This document shows positions 34,101-46,300 of a stretch of 64,000 nucleotides of DNA, piece after piece; positions within the stretch are counted from its first letter, which is position 1; the number at the start of each line of letters is the position of its first letter. The stretch spans positions 186,001-250,000 of the forward strand of contig MU839102.1 in the NCBI GenBank assembly GCA_030685235.1, in the 5' to 3' direction. This DNA is from Copromyces sp. CBS 386.78. Its lineage: Eukaryota > Ascomycota > Sordariomycetes > Sordariales > Sordariaceae. A model generated the notes under the pieces. That model did not search any database and was not told the DNA's origin. It saw nothing but the letters and a program-made list of their open reading frames with translations. The position numbers and the translations under genes were made by a program.

Positions 34101-37100
34101 TCTCGAGGCCTTTGAGCTCGCCTTCACTGGCCAACACGCCGGTCTCCGCTGCAAGCTCCTCATGGAGGAAGTTGCTGGTCTTGGTGAGCCGCCCGCTGTT
34201 CAATCTATCTACCGCCCTGGTGACTCCGAGCTTCGTGGCCTGCAGGGAGAGTTCAACAACGTTCTGAATGCCCTTGTGCAGAATGACGTGGCTGCTTCGC
34301 ATCTGCGCTCTATCTCCACCGAGGCTGAGGATGCTTCCGAGGAGCTTTCGCTCGTTGAGCGAAACCTCGTTGCTCTTGTTGGACGTTTCATCGGTCGCTT
34401 CAATGCCTACCAGGACTTGACGATGCCGCTGGTCAGCTTCTTGCGCTGCCTGCAGCTGGGTCTTTCGCTCGGCCAGGGCGCCGTTCCCGCCAAGAGCTCT
34501 GATGAAATCGATTTCAAGAGCATGGTCAAGGTCACGCCCTTCCTTAGCGGTACTGTTTGGGAGGCCGAGGCCAAGAGCTTGCCTCTCCGCTCGCTTGAGT
34601 TCCTCTCGTTCGTCCATGCCATCATCGCCGTTGAGGGTATTGACAGCTTGCCGGACCAACTCAGACAGGCTGTCCACGAGTCCTTCTATGCTTTCCATGA
34701 GGAGTGGAGCAAGAAGCTGGACGCTGATCGCAAGGCCGAAGAGCAGAAGAACAGCTTGTTCCGCTTCAAGGGCAGTCTCGAAGATGAGGAGGCGTTTGAC
34801 CAGGAAGAGTTCGATCAGATGTTCCCTGACTACGTTGACGATGAGGAGGAGCAGCGGGATCCCGATGCGCCCAAGAAGAAGAAGCAGATCCCCCGTGGCA
34901 ATCGCGACTTGTCCATCTTGCTGGCCGAGGCTCACGAGAAGATCTTCCTCTCGCCTCAGGAGCCACAACAGAGTATCCGCATCTTGCTCACTCAGGTTGC
35001 TCGCAGGATTGCCCGCGCAGAGCGCAACGCCGCCGCCGGCGAGCCCGAGATGGACGCCTTGCTTCTGCCCGCCACCATCCTCGCCTTCGAGGACCAGATC
35101 AAGGCCTTCAGCGCCAACGTCGACTCCAACAACTACAACTTCTACACCGACTCCATCCTCGTCGAGGTTCGCAAGGCCCTCACCCTCGTCACCGCCCTCA
35201 AGAAGCGCTTCCAGGAGCTGCAGACCATCGACGAGATCGGCCACCATCAAACCCTCGCCGACGTCGTGATCGCTTGCGACAAGGTGCTCGACATGTCCAT
35301 CGACGATCCCCTCGCCGCCATCATCTCTCCCATGGAGAAGCTCTACGCGCACGTGTACGAGTGGCACGAAGGCGGCTGGGCCACCCAGGCGCACAAGGCC
35401 ACCGTCCTGTACGAGAGGCTGCGCGACACCATCTGCGACTGGCGCCGCCTTGAGCTGTCCAGCTGGTCGAGGCTGCTCGACGCCGAAGCCAAGAAGTGCC
35501 ACGACGACGCCAAGTCCTGGTGGTTCATCGCCTACGGCGCCGTCATCCTCCAGCCGTGCTCGTGGCTGCAGGAGGGCAAGGATCTGTATGTTTACGCCGT
35601 GGAGTTGCTAGGTGCTTTGGAATCCTACTTCAACACTGCCACTCTTGGTCAATTTACCTCTCGCTTGAACCTGCTCAGACAGCTCAGGAACCAGCTGGAG
35701 CTATTAATGGTCGATGAGCCTCAGCTGAGCGTCATCCGCGATGCTGTCCAGAACTTCATTACTTATCATGCTAGATACGAGCGCAAGGTCAAGGAGCATA
35801 TCGCTGCCGGCAGGACTCCCTTGGACAGAAAGATGAAGGACGTGTTGCTGCTGTCGAAGTGGAGAGACAAGAACATCGAGGCGCTCAGGGCTAGTGCGCG
35901 CAAGTCTCACCAGAAGTTGTTCAAGCTGGTGAGGAAGTTCCGCGGTGTGCTTTCCCAGCCTGTCAGTGCCATCACCGAGCAGGGTCTTCCCGAGGAAGAG
36001 CACAAGGGTCTCGTGGCCATCGCCGACAAGGTCGCTGTCCAGGCTGACCAGGAGGCTATCGCGCTTGTCTCGCAGCTCATTCCTGCTCTGGAGAGTCAGC
36101 AGCAGTGGACAAGAATCACCAACCTGCCCGGCGTCCTCAAGATGATGGGCAAATTCGGCTCGCTGCCTGCTTCGGCCATTGAGATTCCCGGCAACCTGGA
36201 CGAGTACATCACTTCGTTGGTCACCGAAATGGCTGAGCTTCGCAAGGAGACTCCCCAGCACCTGACTGATGAAAACAAGGAGGAAGTGGCGCACTTGAAG
36301 ACAAGAAAGACCAAGCTCTACACCGACACGCTCAAGACTCTTCGCGAGATGGGCTTCAGCCGCAACCTGGGCACCACCATCCTCGACCGCCAAAAGTCTG
36401 CTCATGCCGTGCTCGTTCACTCGGGTCTTGTTCCCCACCTGAGCGAGTCGCAGCTCAACGCTATCGAGTACTTCTACCACAAGATGCTTGACTTGGCGCC
36501 CAAGTTTCGCCACGCTACCTTTGAGCACAACGACGATCTCAACCGCGAGATTGTCCACCGCTCTATCGGGTTCCTCGAGGGTATCCTGTACGTCATGTTC
36601 AAGCAGCGCATGTATCTCTCGCGCACGGCTGAGGCCGAACGTGCTCTCTCCCAGGCCATTACCTTCGCCAAGGAAGTCTCGGGCCGCGGCGGCGAAGTGG
36701 CCATTCAGTCCCAGAAGAGCCTGACGAACCACGGTCGTGTTCTGCGCTGGCTTGTCCAGATCCTCAAGTTCGCCGTCTACATGGTTGACGTCCACGGCAA
36801 GCTCGGCGAGACCAACAATGACCATGTCCGCAGCAAGTTGCAGCAGTGGCTCGATACGTTCGCTACTCTGGCTACCAAGCAGGAGAACCTGCCCCGTCTG
36901 CCTACCGGCTTCAGCTCCACCGCTCTCGAGCAGCTCCACGCCGATGCCGAGAAGGAGCTCGACGGTCTTCGCGACAGCCTCAACACCCTCTTGCTCGAAA
37001 GGCCCGACATGGCCTTCGTCATCCGCCAAGTCCAGCTCTGGACCAGCGCGCAAACCGTCGCCGTTGCCAACGAGCTGCAAGAGACTTCCATCGACGAGTT

Positions 37101-40100
37101 CGCCAAGTCCGCTCTGGACCTGTCCAGCCGCATTCTCGTCGCTCTGCAAAAGTTCCCCGAGGCCGTCAAGACTTTGCCCCAAAGCCAAGAAGACGCCGGC
37201 TGGTTCCTGGCGCACAGCGAGGGGCTCGAGAAGGCCATCAACACGCTTGCCATGCCGCGCATCACCGCCGAGGTCGACTCCATCCTGCGCCAGCTCAAGG
37301 CCTCCGACCTGTCCCAGCCTGTCGTCAGAGACGCCGAGACCGCGCTCCTGCGCGCCGTCCTACCCATGCTCGAGCAGTACGCCGCCACGTGCCAGCAGAA
37401 CCTGGCGCAGTACGCGGACCTGCACCGGTCCACCTGCCGGCTGGGCTACACCCTCAGCAACAGCTTCATCGTCATCGCCAAGCAAGGCTTCTGCTCCCCG
37501 CAGGAGGAGAGCAAGGAGAAGAGCGGTGAGTCGGGCGACGTGCAGAGCGGTACTGGCTTAGGTGACGGCGAAGGTGCCGAGGATATCAGCAAGGATATTA
37601 AGGACGACGAGGACCTGTCGGAGCTTGCCCAGGACCAGAATAACAAGAACCAGAACGATGTCGAGGATAACCCCGACGCGGTCGACATGGGCGAGGATGA
37701 TCTGGAGGGAGACATGGGCAGCGTCAAGGCGGAGGAGGAGGAAGAGGAGGAGAATAAGAAGGATAAGGATGGAAGCGATGATGAGGAAGATGATGAGATG
37801 GATGAGGAGGCCGGTGGGGTTGATGATCTCGATCCTACGGCTGTCGATGAGAAGATGTGGGATGGGAAGGACGAGGAGGATGCGGAGAAGGATCAGAAGG
37901 GGGAGAATCAGAGCGGGAAGACGGATGAGGATGAGCAGGCTGCTGCGGAACCCGGGAAGGAGAAGAAGGAGCAGCAGCAACAGGAGGAGAGTGAGGATGC
38001 GGCCAAGGAGGAGGATGAGGAGAAGAAGAAGGAGAAGAAGGAGGGTGAAGACGAAGAGGAGGAGGAGGAAGGTGAGCCCGGTGAGGAACAAGAGGGTGAT
38101 GCTCAGCCGCAGGAGGAACTGAATAATCAGGACCAGAACGTGCAGGAGCAGGATACCCTGGCGCTGCCGGATGATATGCAGATTGATATCAGTGATGGGG
38201 AGGAGGAGGAGGAGGATAACTTGGATGATTTGGAGGATGGTGAGAAGCCGCAGGATGGAGAGATGGAGGAGGAGCAGGCGCCGAATGGTGTCGAGGAGGA
38301 GAACAACCTTGAGGAGCAGAAGGATGCGGAGAAGCCCGAGGAGGCTGAGGCCGAAGAGACGGATGACTTGAATCCTATGGATGAGGATAACATGGATGTG
38401 GACATGGACAAGGAGGAGGAGAACGATGAGGATGCCCCGCAGGACTTGGACAAGGAGGAAGAGGAGAAGGAGAAGGAACAGCCCGGTCTGAACGACGACC
38501 AGGCTCAAGCGGATGACGACAATGCCGCTCCCAGCGATGTCAAGACTGGTGGCGGTCTTGCTCAAGATGACCAGAACGACATGCAGGACGACACTGCCGA
38601 CAACAAGGCCGCTCAGCGCGAGCAAGGTGCTGTCAACAATCAGTCCTCTGACCAAGACAATGCCCCTGGTTCCAAGGGTGAGCAGTCGAGGACCGAACAG
38701 CAGGAGGGCCCCAACGAGGATCAAGAGACCGACACCAGCAGTCAGCCGTTCAAGAAGCTCGGCGATGCTCTCGACAGGTGGTACAGAAATCAGCGCGACA
38801 TTCGCAACGCTCCCGAGAACAAGGAAGAGCAGCAGAAGCCCGATGTCGACATGGCCAAGGTTGAATTCCAGCACTTGCAGGATGAAGACGCCGAGCCCGA
38901 CACCCAGGCCATGGGCACCGCCAACGACGAGGAGGTCCGTCCCATGGATGACGCCATGGCTATCGACACCGAGATGGAAGACGCCAACAACCACGTCTTA
39001 CCCGAGGACGAGCCCGCCGCCGAGGACAACAACAACAACAACAACAAGCAGGATGAGGACGTGGACATGGAAGATGTCGAGGCCCCCGACGCTCCCAAAG
39101 AAGACGGCAAAGACGGCCGCTCCGGCGTCGCCACGCACCAAGGCGCCTTGGACGACTCCGACTCGGAAGACGATGACGCTCGCAAGGCCAGCGCCAAGGA
39201 AGGCGACCTGGACGAGGAGATCAACGAAGAGTCCACTCAGCTCTCGGCCATTCACCTCGCCGACGAAGACAAGCCCCCGCGTCCCCAGCGCGACTTCAAC
39301 GAGGCCCTCTCCATGTGGACCACCTTCCAGACCAAAACGCAATCCCTCTCCATGTCCTTATCCTCTCAACTCCGCCTGATCCTCACCCCTTCGCAATCCA
39401 CCAAGCTCTCCGGCTCCTTCCGCACCGGCAAGCGCCTCAACATCAAGAAAATCATCCCCTACATTGCCTCCTCCTACAAGCGCGACAAGATCTGGATGCG
39501 CCGCGCCATCCCGACCAAGCGCTCCTACCAGATCTTGCTCTGTGTCGATGATTCCCAGTCCATGGGCGACAGTCTCAACAACTCCGGTTCCGCCGGCCGC
39601 TTAGCCCTTGAGAGTCTGGTCATGACTTCGCGCGCATTGACGATGCTAGAAGTAGGCCAAGTCGGCGTTCTCGGTTTCGGCACTGACGTTTTTGTGGCGC
39701 ACCGCCTCACCGACCCCTTTGCCAGCCACGACGCCGGCGCCAAGGTCCTCCAGCAATTCACTTTCAAGCAGCAAGGTACCGACATGGTCAACTTGCTCAG
39801 ACGCACAATCGATCACTTCCGCGACGCACGCTTGACTTCGGCCTCCCAAGGCGGCGAGGACTTGTGGCAGTTGGCTCTGATCTTATCCGACGGCTTGGTG
39901 CAATCAAAGGACCACGCGCGCCTGCGCCCCTTGCTAAGAGAGGCGATGGAGCAACGTGTCATGGTCGTTTTCATCGTCATGGACGACGCAAGAGATGCGC
40001 AGGGTAATGCCAAGAAGGGAAGCCAGAGTGTGTTGGACCTCAAAGAGGCGAGGTTCGGAAGCGATGGGGTGCCGGTTATTCATCGGTACTTGGACTCGTT

Positions 40101-40200
40101 CCCGTTCCCGTATTATTTGATTGTCCATCATCTGGATGATTTGCCGGGGGCGCTGGCGGGTCTGTTGAGGAGTTGGTTTAGTGAGGTTAGTGCTTCTTAG
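25145..40200 (+). CDS. mdn1: Midasin, AAA+ ATPase for 60S ribosome assembly
   Basis: Two exons, 25145-27880 and 27934-40200, with one 53-bp intron, give exactly 5000 aa. The first in-frame ATG is at 25145 (CAACATGGC). Midasin (yeast Rea1/Mdn1) is a dynein-like motor that strips assembly factors such as Rsa4 and Ytm1 from pre-60S particles in the nucleus. Six AAA+ modules show P-loops at about 324 (GLSGSGKT), 657 (GETGIGKT), 1105 (GPTSAGKT), 1398 (GETGCGKT), 1785 (GNPGVGKT) and 2095 (GPSGTGKS). Walker B is DE in modules 2-5, but ED in module 1 and DN in module 6. A helical linker follows to about 4100, then an Asp/Glu-rich tail at 4120-4700, and a MIDAS domain with DDSQS near 4783. A poly-Asn stretch lies near residue 115. 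Length and domain order match the family (about 4900 aa). Confidence 0.98.
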
Positions 40201-40788
40201 TTAGGCATCGAGCTTCTTGAGGGGTTGTTGAAGGGAGGGAGATCTAGATGTATGGGTAGGAAGTTGTATGAGAAGGAAGAAGGGGAAAGGAAACAGAAAA
40301 GGAAAGAAAAAAGATAAAGGAAGAAGAAGATATGTGCGAGATGAATAGACTGCATTTGTGTAGGAGTTACCGGTTGGCGTTATCATGTTGGTTGGCTGTT
40401 TGGTTGGGTGGTGTTTTGATTGGCTCATTTATACCGTTCATGTTTTCCTTGACGATTTGTCATTCGTCAAAATCAAAAAAGGGGTTTAGGTTAGGTAGGT
40501 TAGGTAAAACAAAAGTTAGACAAGATCATGCATGCATGCATGTGTTTTAGTGTCAAACAGCCATCAGCAGTGCACTGTCCATTGCACCCAAATGTGCTTG
40601 CTTGCTGTGTTGTGAACAAAAGTTGTTGAAATCTTTGATAAGCCGTGCAAAAAAAAAAAAGATTTGGGGAAACATGTTGCACGCTGCTTAAGAGGTTTGT
40701 TTGGGACATACCGGAAAAGTGTCGAGAGAGAGTACGCAGCGAATAACCTGAGGTAACTTGGTCAACCAAGTCTCGAGTCAAGTCCTTA

Positions 40789-40790
<2 letters not shown>

Positions 40791-40822
<32 letters not shown>

Positions 40823-40825
40823 TTT
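40791..40825. repeat. T homopolymer tract
   Basis: Thirty-five bases of T broken once by C at 40803. Confidence 0.9.
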
Positions 40826-40854
40826 AGCCGTAAAGATAACATCTAGACTTGTAC

Positions 40855-40855
40855 G

Positions 40856-40899
<44 letters not shown>
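40855..40899. repeat. GCAG tetranucleotide microsatellite
   Basis: About eleven tandem copies of GCAG without interruption. Likely length-polymorphic. Confidence 0.9.
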
Positions 40900-40901
<2 letters not shown>

Positions 40902-40937
40902 TGCTTTACGTCCTTCTTCCCATTCCCACTCCCCTAC

Positions 40938-40961
40938 AGAGAGAGAGAGAGAGAGAGAGAG
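40938..40961. repeat. AG dinucleotide microsatellite
   Basis: Twelve tandem AG units, 40 bp after the GCAG array. Confidence 0.9.
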
Positions 40962-41977
40962 GATGATAAGATGAGTTACCTAGCGAACCTTATGACCCAA
41001 GAAAGAGTGGATTGGGTTACTTTCACAGTGTCAAATAAGGTAGGATGGTCACAGGTACCTAACTTAACCTAGGTAATCCATCAATGAACATGACCAGGCG
41101 AAGTGGGTGGTCGTAAAAATGAAAACCGAAACATGGATGGATAGTAGTCCAATACGCCTCGCTCTGGCCAAGGTCGAAAAGGCCGTTACGAAACTGTGAT
41201 AAGAGATCTCAGCAATTTGGAAACACATCGGCCAGAGAGAGTCCAATGGGGATTGGACCATTCAGCAATTGCCTAGAATTATAGTTTTAAAGGTATACTA
41301 AGGACGTTTGAATGCGTGATAAGAGCATGTCCAAGGTCCATTGTAGTGACCGTGACGTGTTCTGATTTTTTTTTACCACCATTCGGTATCGTAAGTGGTC
41401 CTTCGATGATGACAAGGGCAGACAGTTCACGATTTACGAAAGTCATCGAAGATTGTTGTTGTTCCTTGGCAAATGATAGTATTTTTTACTGTATCAAGTT
41501 TGCAGTTCCTCCCTCTCCCTCCCATTCCTCCCGCTTTCTTATCCACACACCACTCATCATCCTTCATCCATATCATGACTCTACTGTGTAGGTCCTATGC
41601 ATCGCCCATCCTATCGTAACCTGACCTGACCTGGCCACCCAATCAACACCAGACCCCATAACACAGAACTTCCCACCCATATACGCCCATTGTGATCAAG
41701 ATAACCAAAAAAAACAATACCAAAAACAAAAGAGACCAAACAAATAAAAATCAGATCTTGCCGCCCTGCTGCCTTGTTCTATGCCTTTTCTACACCCCTT
41801 CTGCTTTTCTAAGCGATAGTGTAGTGTAGTATGATACCCCATTTTGAATGCCCGCCGAAAATGCTAGATAATTGAGATTGAGATGATTGAGTGATTGTTG
41901 AGAAAAAATTAAGGTGTAGTAAGTATGTGTATAGCGATCGTATTGGAATGTTCGACAGTGTGTGTGTGGTGTGAGGC

Positions 41978-43387
41978 TTAACCACGAATGGCATCAGCCA
42001 TCCAGCCCAACTCATTCATCAAGTCTTCCAGACCCGAGTTGGGAGTAGGGCTGTTAAGGAATGAAGTGTGTGACACAGGAATGTTGGTCTCGATCCTGGG
42101 GACCATGAGAGAGGACTTGGACTTCTCTTCCTGGGGAGAAGACTGCGGGAGGCTGTAAGTGGAGAGGGTGCTCCTGACTGAGCCGGCAGAGGCCTTGCGG
42201 GTCGTGTTGTAGTCGAGCATGGGAAGGGGGAGGAGGTCCTCCTCGGGAGTCTCATCCTCGTCGTCGTCAGAGTGGTAGAAGGCCGGAGGCGAGTTGGCCG
42301 GGGACTGAGGTGAGCTGGTGTCAACGAGAGACAGCGTGGGAACCGAAAGATCGAGGCAGGGCACCATAGGGGCAAGAGTAGGTGTAGGAGCCTCGTCGCT
42401 TTCGACGGGAGGAGAGGGGGTGAGCGAGCGTTGAGATGGTGGAGGGGAGAGGCCAGTAAACTGCATGTATTCCGACACAGCAGATGTGGCGAACATGTCA
42501 TCGTCTTCGTTCTCCTCGGCGATGTCGTCGGGGATGGCGATGGCCGGACGCTCCATTGTCTGGTACTCCTCTTCAGGTAGCACATCATCAGACAGGAACC
42601 GGCGAAGCGACTCGGGCGACATGTCCCTAGACTTGTTTGACCCGGATGACCTGATACTCCGAGTATCATCGGTGGGTGTTGGTGCCCTAATCTCCGGAAG
42701 GGAGGAAGAGCTTTGCTTGCGACCGAACAGTCGGCGTGGCGAGAACCAGCTGGAGCCCGGTGAGGTGGACCTGGAAGAGCGCTTGAGTTCAGGTAGAGGG
42801 GCGGTAGCAGCACGGGAAGCAGCCTCCATCAATGAAACGACAGCCGGTTGCGGCGTGGTGTACCTGTCGGCTGGGTTCATGGTCATGTAGTTTTCCTCGC
42901 GAAGGGAGTTGGTGGATGCGCTGCGGTTCCTGAGGGTACGTTCGACAGGAACGTGAAGAGTGTTGACAGTCTGGCCGGGGAGATATGGGCAGTTATTTGT
43001 TGAGGGAAGAGTAGGATCATGTGTCTCAGCCGCGCCATCTAGCTCGTACTGGAGGTCTCGGTTAGTGACAGGGACCGACGGGCGTATCTCTGGGAAAACA
43101 AGACTCACATAAAAGTAATATGTCTGGCCCATCTTCAAGCCACCGTTCCGCTTTGTGGTCCGGCCAGAGTCACCATCGCAGATGATGTCCTTGAAGGTGT
43201 AACATCCCTTCCACTGGCCTCTGTCTCGTCTGATGTCACGCTCCATTGTGTAAGGTTTACCGAAGTTGTCCCAAGAACCAACCAGGTGAACAGCCTTGAC
43301 CGAGGGGTGAGTCCGTCTATATATCGTGTTAGTCTCTTGGGTGACTGGGTGTAGAATGTAGGCGCAGATCATAAGGCTGGGGGGCAT
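41978..43387 (-). CDS. Glycogen-binding-like (CBM48/AMPK beta type) protein with disordered tail
   Basis: Modelled as complement of 43109-43387 and 41978-43048, giving 449 aa; the 60-bp intron (GTGAGT, CTAAC, CCAG) joins TYYFY to YELDGAAETHD. Residues about 26-130 form an E-set carbohydrate-binding-like domain: HPSVKAVHLVGSWDNFGKPY, RGQWKGCYTF and PYLPGQTVNTLHVPVE. The rest is low-complexity Ser/Pro/Glu, with SRSTSPGSSWFSPRRLFGRK, acidic runs and a short conserved-looking end LEDLMNELGWMADAI. The 5' end is uncertain. The ATG used at 43387 has weak context. An alternative is a mini-exon ATGTT at 44002-44006 spliced by a GTGAGT donor to the branch CTAAC and acceptor TATAG at 43317, which stays in phase and gives MLRTHPSVKAV. 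Binding to glycogen and any link to Snf1 are not shown. Confidence 0.75.
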   Translation of the reverse strand: MPPSLMICAYILHPVTQETNTIYRRTHPSVKAVHLVGSWDNFGKPYTMERDIRRDRGQWKGCYTFKDIICDGDSGRTTKRNGGLKMGQTYYFYVSLVFPEIRPSVPVTNRDLQYELDGAAETHDPTLPSTNNCPYLPGQTVNTLHVPVERTLRNRSASTNSLREENYMTMNPADRYTTPQPAVVSLMEAASRAATAPLPELKRSSRSTSPGSSWFSPRRLFGRKQSSSSLPEIRAPTPTDDTRSIRSSGSNKSRDMSPESLRRFLSDDVLPEEEYQTMERPAIAIPDDIAEENEDDDMFATSAVSEYMQFTGLSPPPSQRSLTPSPPVESDEAPTPTLAPMVPCLDLSVPTLSLVDTSSPQSPANSPPAFYHSDDDEDETPEEDLLPLPMLDYNTTRKASAGSVRSTLSTYSLPQSSPQEEKSKSSLMVPRIETNIPVSHTSFLNSPTPNSGLEDLMNELGWMADAIRG

Positions 43388-46300
43388 GAGAGGAGTGAGA
43401 GTGGATGAGAGCAAGGATACTCAGCCACCAAAGTGTCCAAGGGCCAAGGTAAGCTGCAATATTTCCAATACCACGCCAAGGGCGAAGGGTCATTACGGGA
43501 ATTGCCCAATAATGGCGGAATCCCTGGAGCTGGGTCAGGTCAGGCCACGAGCGCGATCACCGTCCCGACTTTGGCCGTTCGGTAAAATTGCTGCGCGGGC
43601 GATCTGCTGCGTAGAGGCTGACCTGCGAGAGATTCCCAGCTCGCCGAGGCTCGCTCGCTTGGACCCCGGCCTGCGTGGTGATCGATGGGATTTTGATCGA
43701 TGGATGCTGAAATCCTCAGCTCTCATCGGATCGGGCATGGGAATCCGATTTTTCTCTCCACACTTGCTGGCACCCTCTCCAAAACCAAAAAAAAAGAAAA
43801 ACTGGGAAGTGGAACATATCCAGACGTACAAGCAGTATGAGTCGGGTCTTTTGCCGAAAAGCGAGAGAGGGTGTAGCCGAATTAGGTGAGAAACGAAGGA
43901 CGAGGGAACGAAGGAATGACCGCACAGCAGTCTCGCAAGCGAAGTGAAGGAAAGATGGAAAAAAAGAGAAGAAAAGATTAACACAAGTTCGGAGAACTCA
44001 CAACATAAAGGTAAAGAGGGTTGTTGTTGGGTCCATGCCGGATTTTCTAGAGTCGACTCGTCCACGCTTTAAGCGGACGGGTCTAGACGAAGGGGCAGCT
44101 GGCAATATAAATCAAGTTTCGCTTTGAATGGTGGGCGGCTGCGTTTCGTTGGAAGCTTCTGAAGCAGATAGAAGGTAGTAATGATCAATGTTGTTGATGA
44201 AGGGTGGAAGGGCTGAACCAATCAGAATGCCGAGACTGATGCGGAAGCGCCGCACTGCTTCAGAGTCGAAGTTGGGGGAAGCAATCTTAGTGGACGGCGC
44301 TTAAAGGTGTATAGATGCGAGGATTCGTTTTCTGAAACTCGAAAGCACGTGTTTCGAAGTCGACCAAGAGCCAGAGATTTGACGAGACAAGCGAGGAGAT
44401 CAGGGACCGGAGCCGCCGTGGCGAAGATAGAGGGGATTGCGAGGTTTATTGCTGTGGTCTGCGGGGGGGCCGGGGGAGGTGTTGGTGTCGTGCTAGTTCC
44501 AGTTGTACCAGGCTGGCAAGAATTGAACAAAAAAAAAAAAAAGGCTGAATGCCAACACACACACTTGTTGTTGACAGCACTATGGATCCCGGTAGTACCC
44601 CAGGATATGTTTGTAAAAGTCGTCAATGCTATCCGTATCAAGAGAAATCAGGGTTCCCAGATCTCTGGGGAAAAGAAAAGGAAGGCAGGGCCCTTGCCCT
44701 ATTTCAAGCCGCCCCGGTCTCGTCAGCTCGCGAGGAGAACAGTGCAGGTTTCTAGATAGGCTTGGTGTGTAAACAGCTGGGCTGGAGACCGAGAGCGAGA
44801 TTGATGCAGGACACTGCTGGGAGGACCTCAAGCAGAATGGCCAAGACTATCGAAACGGTAGGACAATGGGGTAGCCAAGGATGGTTAGGGATGACGGTAC
44901 AATGGGTGTTGAAATCGTGCTTCTTTCTGTGGCTGGGAGTCGCAGAGATTGGGTCGGGGTCCATGCACGGCTAATCTCGCCCAGCTCATGCTACAGTGTG
45001 TGGTAGCAGCAGACCCTGTCGACCATGTGGACCATGTGCGAGAGATTGATTGTGTTGTTGGATGTGGTGATGTGTGGTTGTGTTGTTGCTGAGCCTCTTT
45101 GCGGTTCAGGTATTGAATGGGAATACTTTATGTTAAAACAGCGGATTTGGGAACTGCCCGAGTCTCCAGAAAAGATAGGGAAAAAAGATCGCCGTTTTAG
45201 CTGAGTGTAACACTGCACAACAACCTGATATCTGACACTGGTGACGCAGTGATACTGGATAGGTTCTGCACTGACTGGTTGAGCATTGTGTGATGGACGG
45301 GAAGACCGGGTTCCTTGATAGAGGCTCAACAACAACTGGACACAGCAACTTGGAAGCTGACGACAGCGGCAGAATGCGGAAGGCACGATATGTCCAACAC
45401 TCATTGGATCTTTCCCTCGAGATGGTCCCCCGCTTGGGAGACGCCATCTCCCGTCTTCTTGGTGGAGAGGGCAGCCTGAGAGGAAGGATGTGGTGAATTG
45501 ACAATTTCCATTGTTGCCGGCAGCATCGGTGTCTCAACCTGATGCAAGCAGTTCATCAAGACATGGTTCCCACGCTCTGCCAGGCATTGCCAGGCTGACT
45601 GGACTGGACCCATGGAATCCCTCAGAGATAAAATTCAGCTGCCTGTTCGCAGCGAGTCTCCCTTGAGTCCGTCGATCGAATCTCCTCCCCCTGGGTTTCC
45701 AATCGCACGCTTTCAACGTCAATGGTTGGTCCTTGTCCGTCGTGGTCCCTTTTCGGGAATAGCCGCTCGATGCGCAGTTGCATTGTTCAATATTGCCGTT
45801 ATTATGTTTTATGGCTGATAGCAAGCCATTAGCGCTCAAGCACGGACCACCACATGTTCATCCGTAACAGGAAGTGCATCTCTTTGCTCCAACTCGGACT
45901 AGCTCCACTTAACGCTGTGCGTGGGGACGTCCATCATTTCCTTTCTTTCTTCTTTTCATTTTCTTTCGCAACGACAGATGATAGCCAATCTGCTGTCCCA
46001 CGGTGAGCATTTTGAATTACACTCGGTTCGGTACCGAAAGGGTTCGGCATCGCAAGGATACCCAAACCATGTCCTAAATAACCCTCATCCAAACGAAGGC
46101 GGGAATAGATGAGAAATTCCATCGGTTGCTTCGAAAGCCATCATGCATTCATTGTTGTCTTCCAACCCTTCCGGCAAACGAAATGCAATCATCCTACATT
46201 TCTCTCTGCCGAACCGGCCGTCGCCGTGTCCGTGATAATGTGCAACGACGTCACAAAAAGCAACCAAGCAACGGCCCAGCGGGAATTGGCGCGTCCCGAC

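Larger units (their letters stand above)
40201..41977. other. Convergent 3' region with microsatellites
   Basis: About 1.8 kb between the stops of mdn1 and the CBM48 gene. It contains a T tract, a GCAG tetranucleotide array and an AG array (separate entries). CATGCATGCATGCATG occurs near 40528. No coding frame is supportable. Confidence 0.55.

Noticed and set aside
43535..44065. Minus-strand frame of 176 codons upstream of the CBM48 gene
   Set aside because: It contains Phe-rich and Ser/Arg-rich low-complexity runs from the leader DNA and starts without an ATG of good context.
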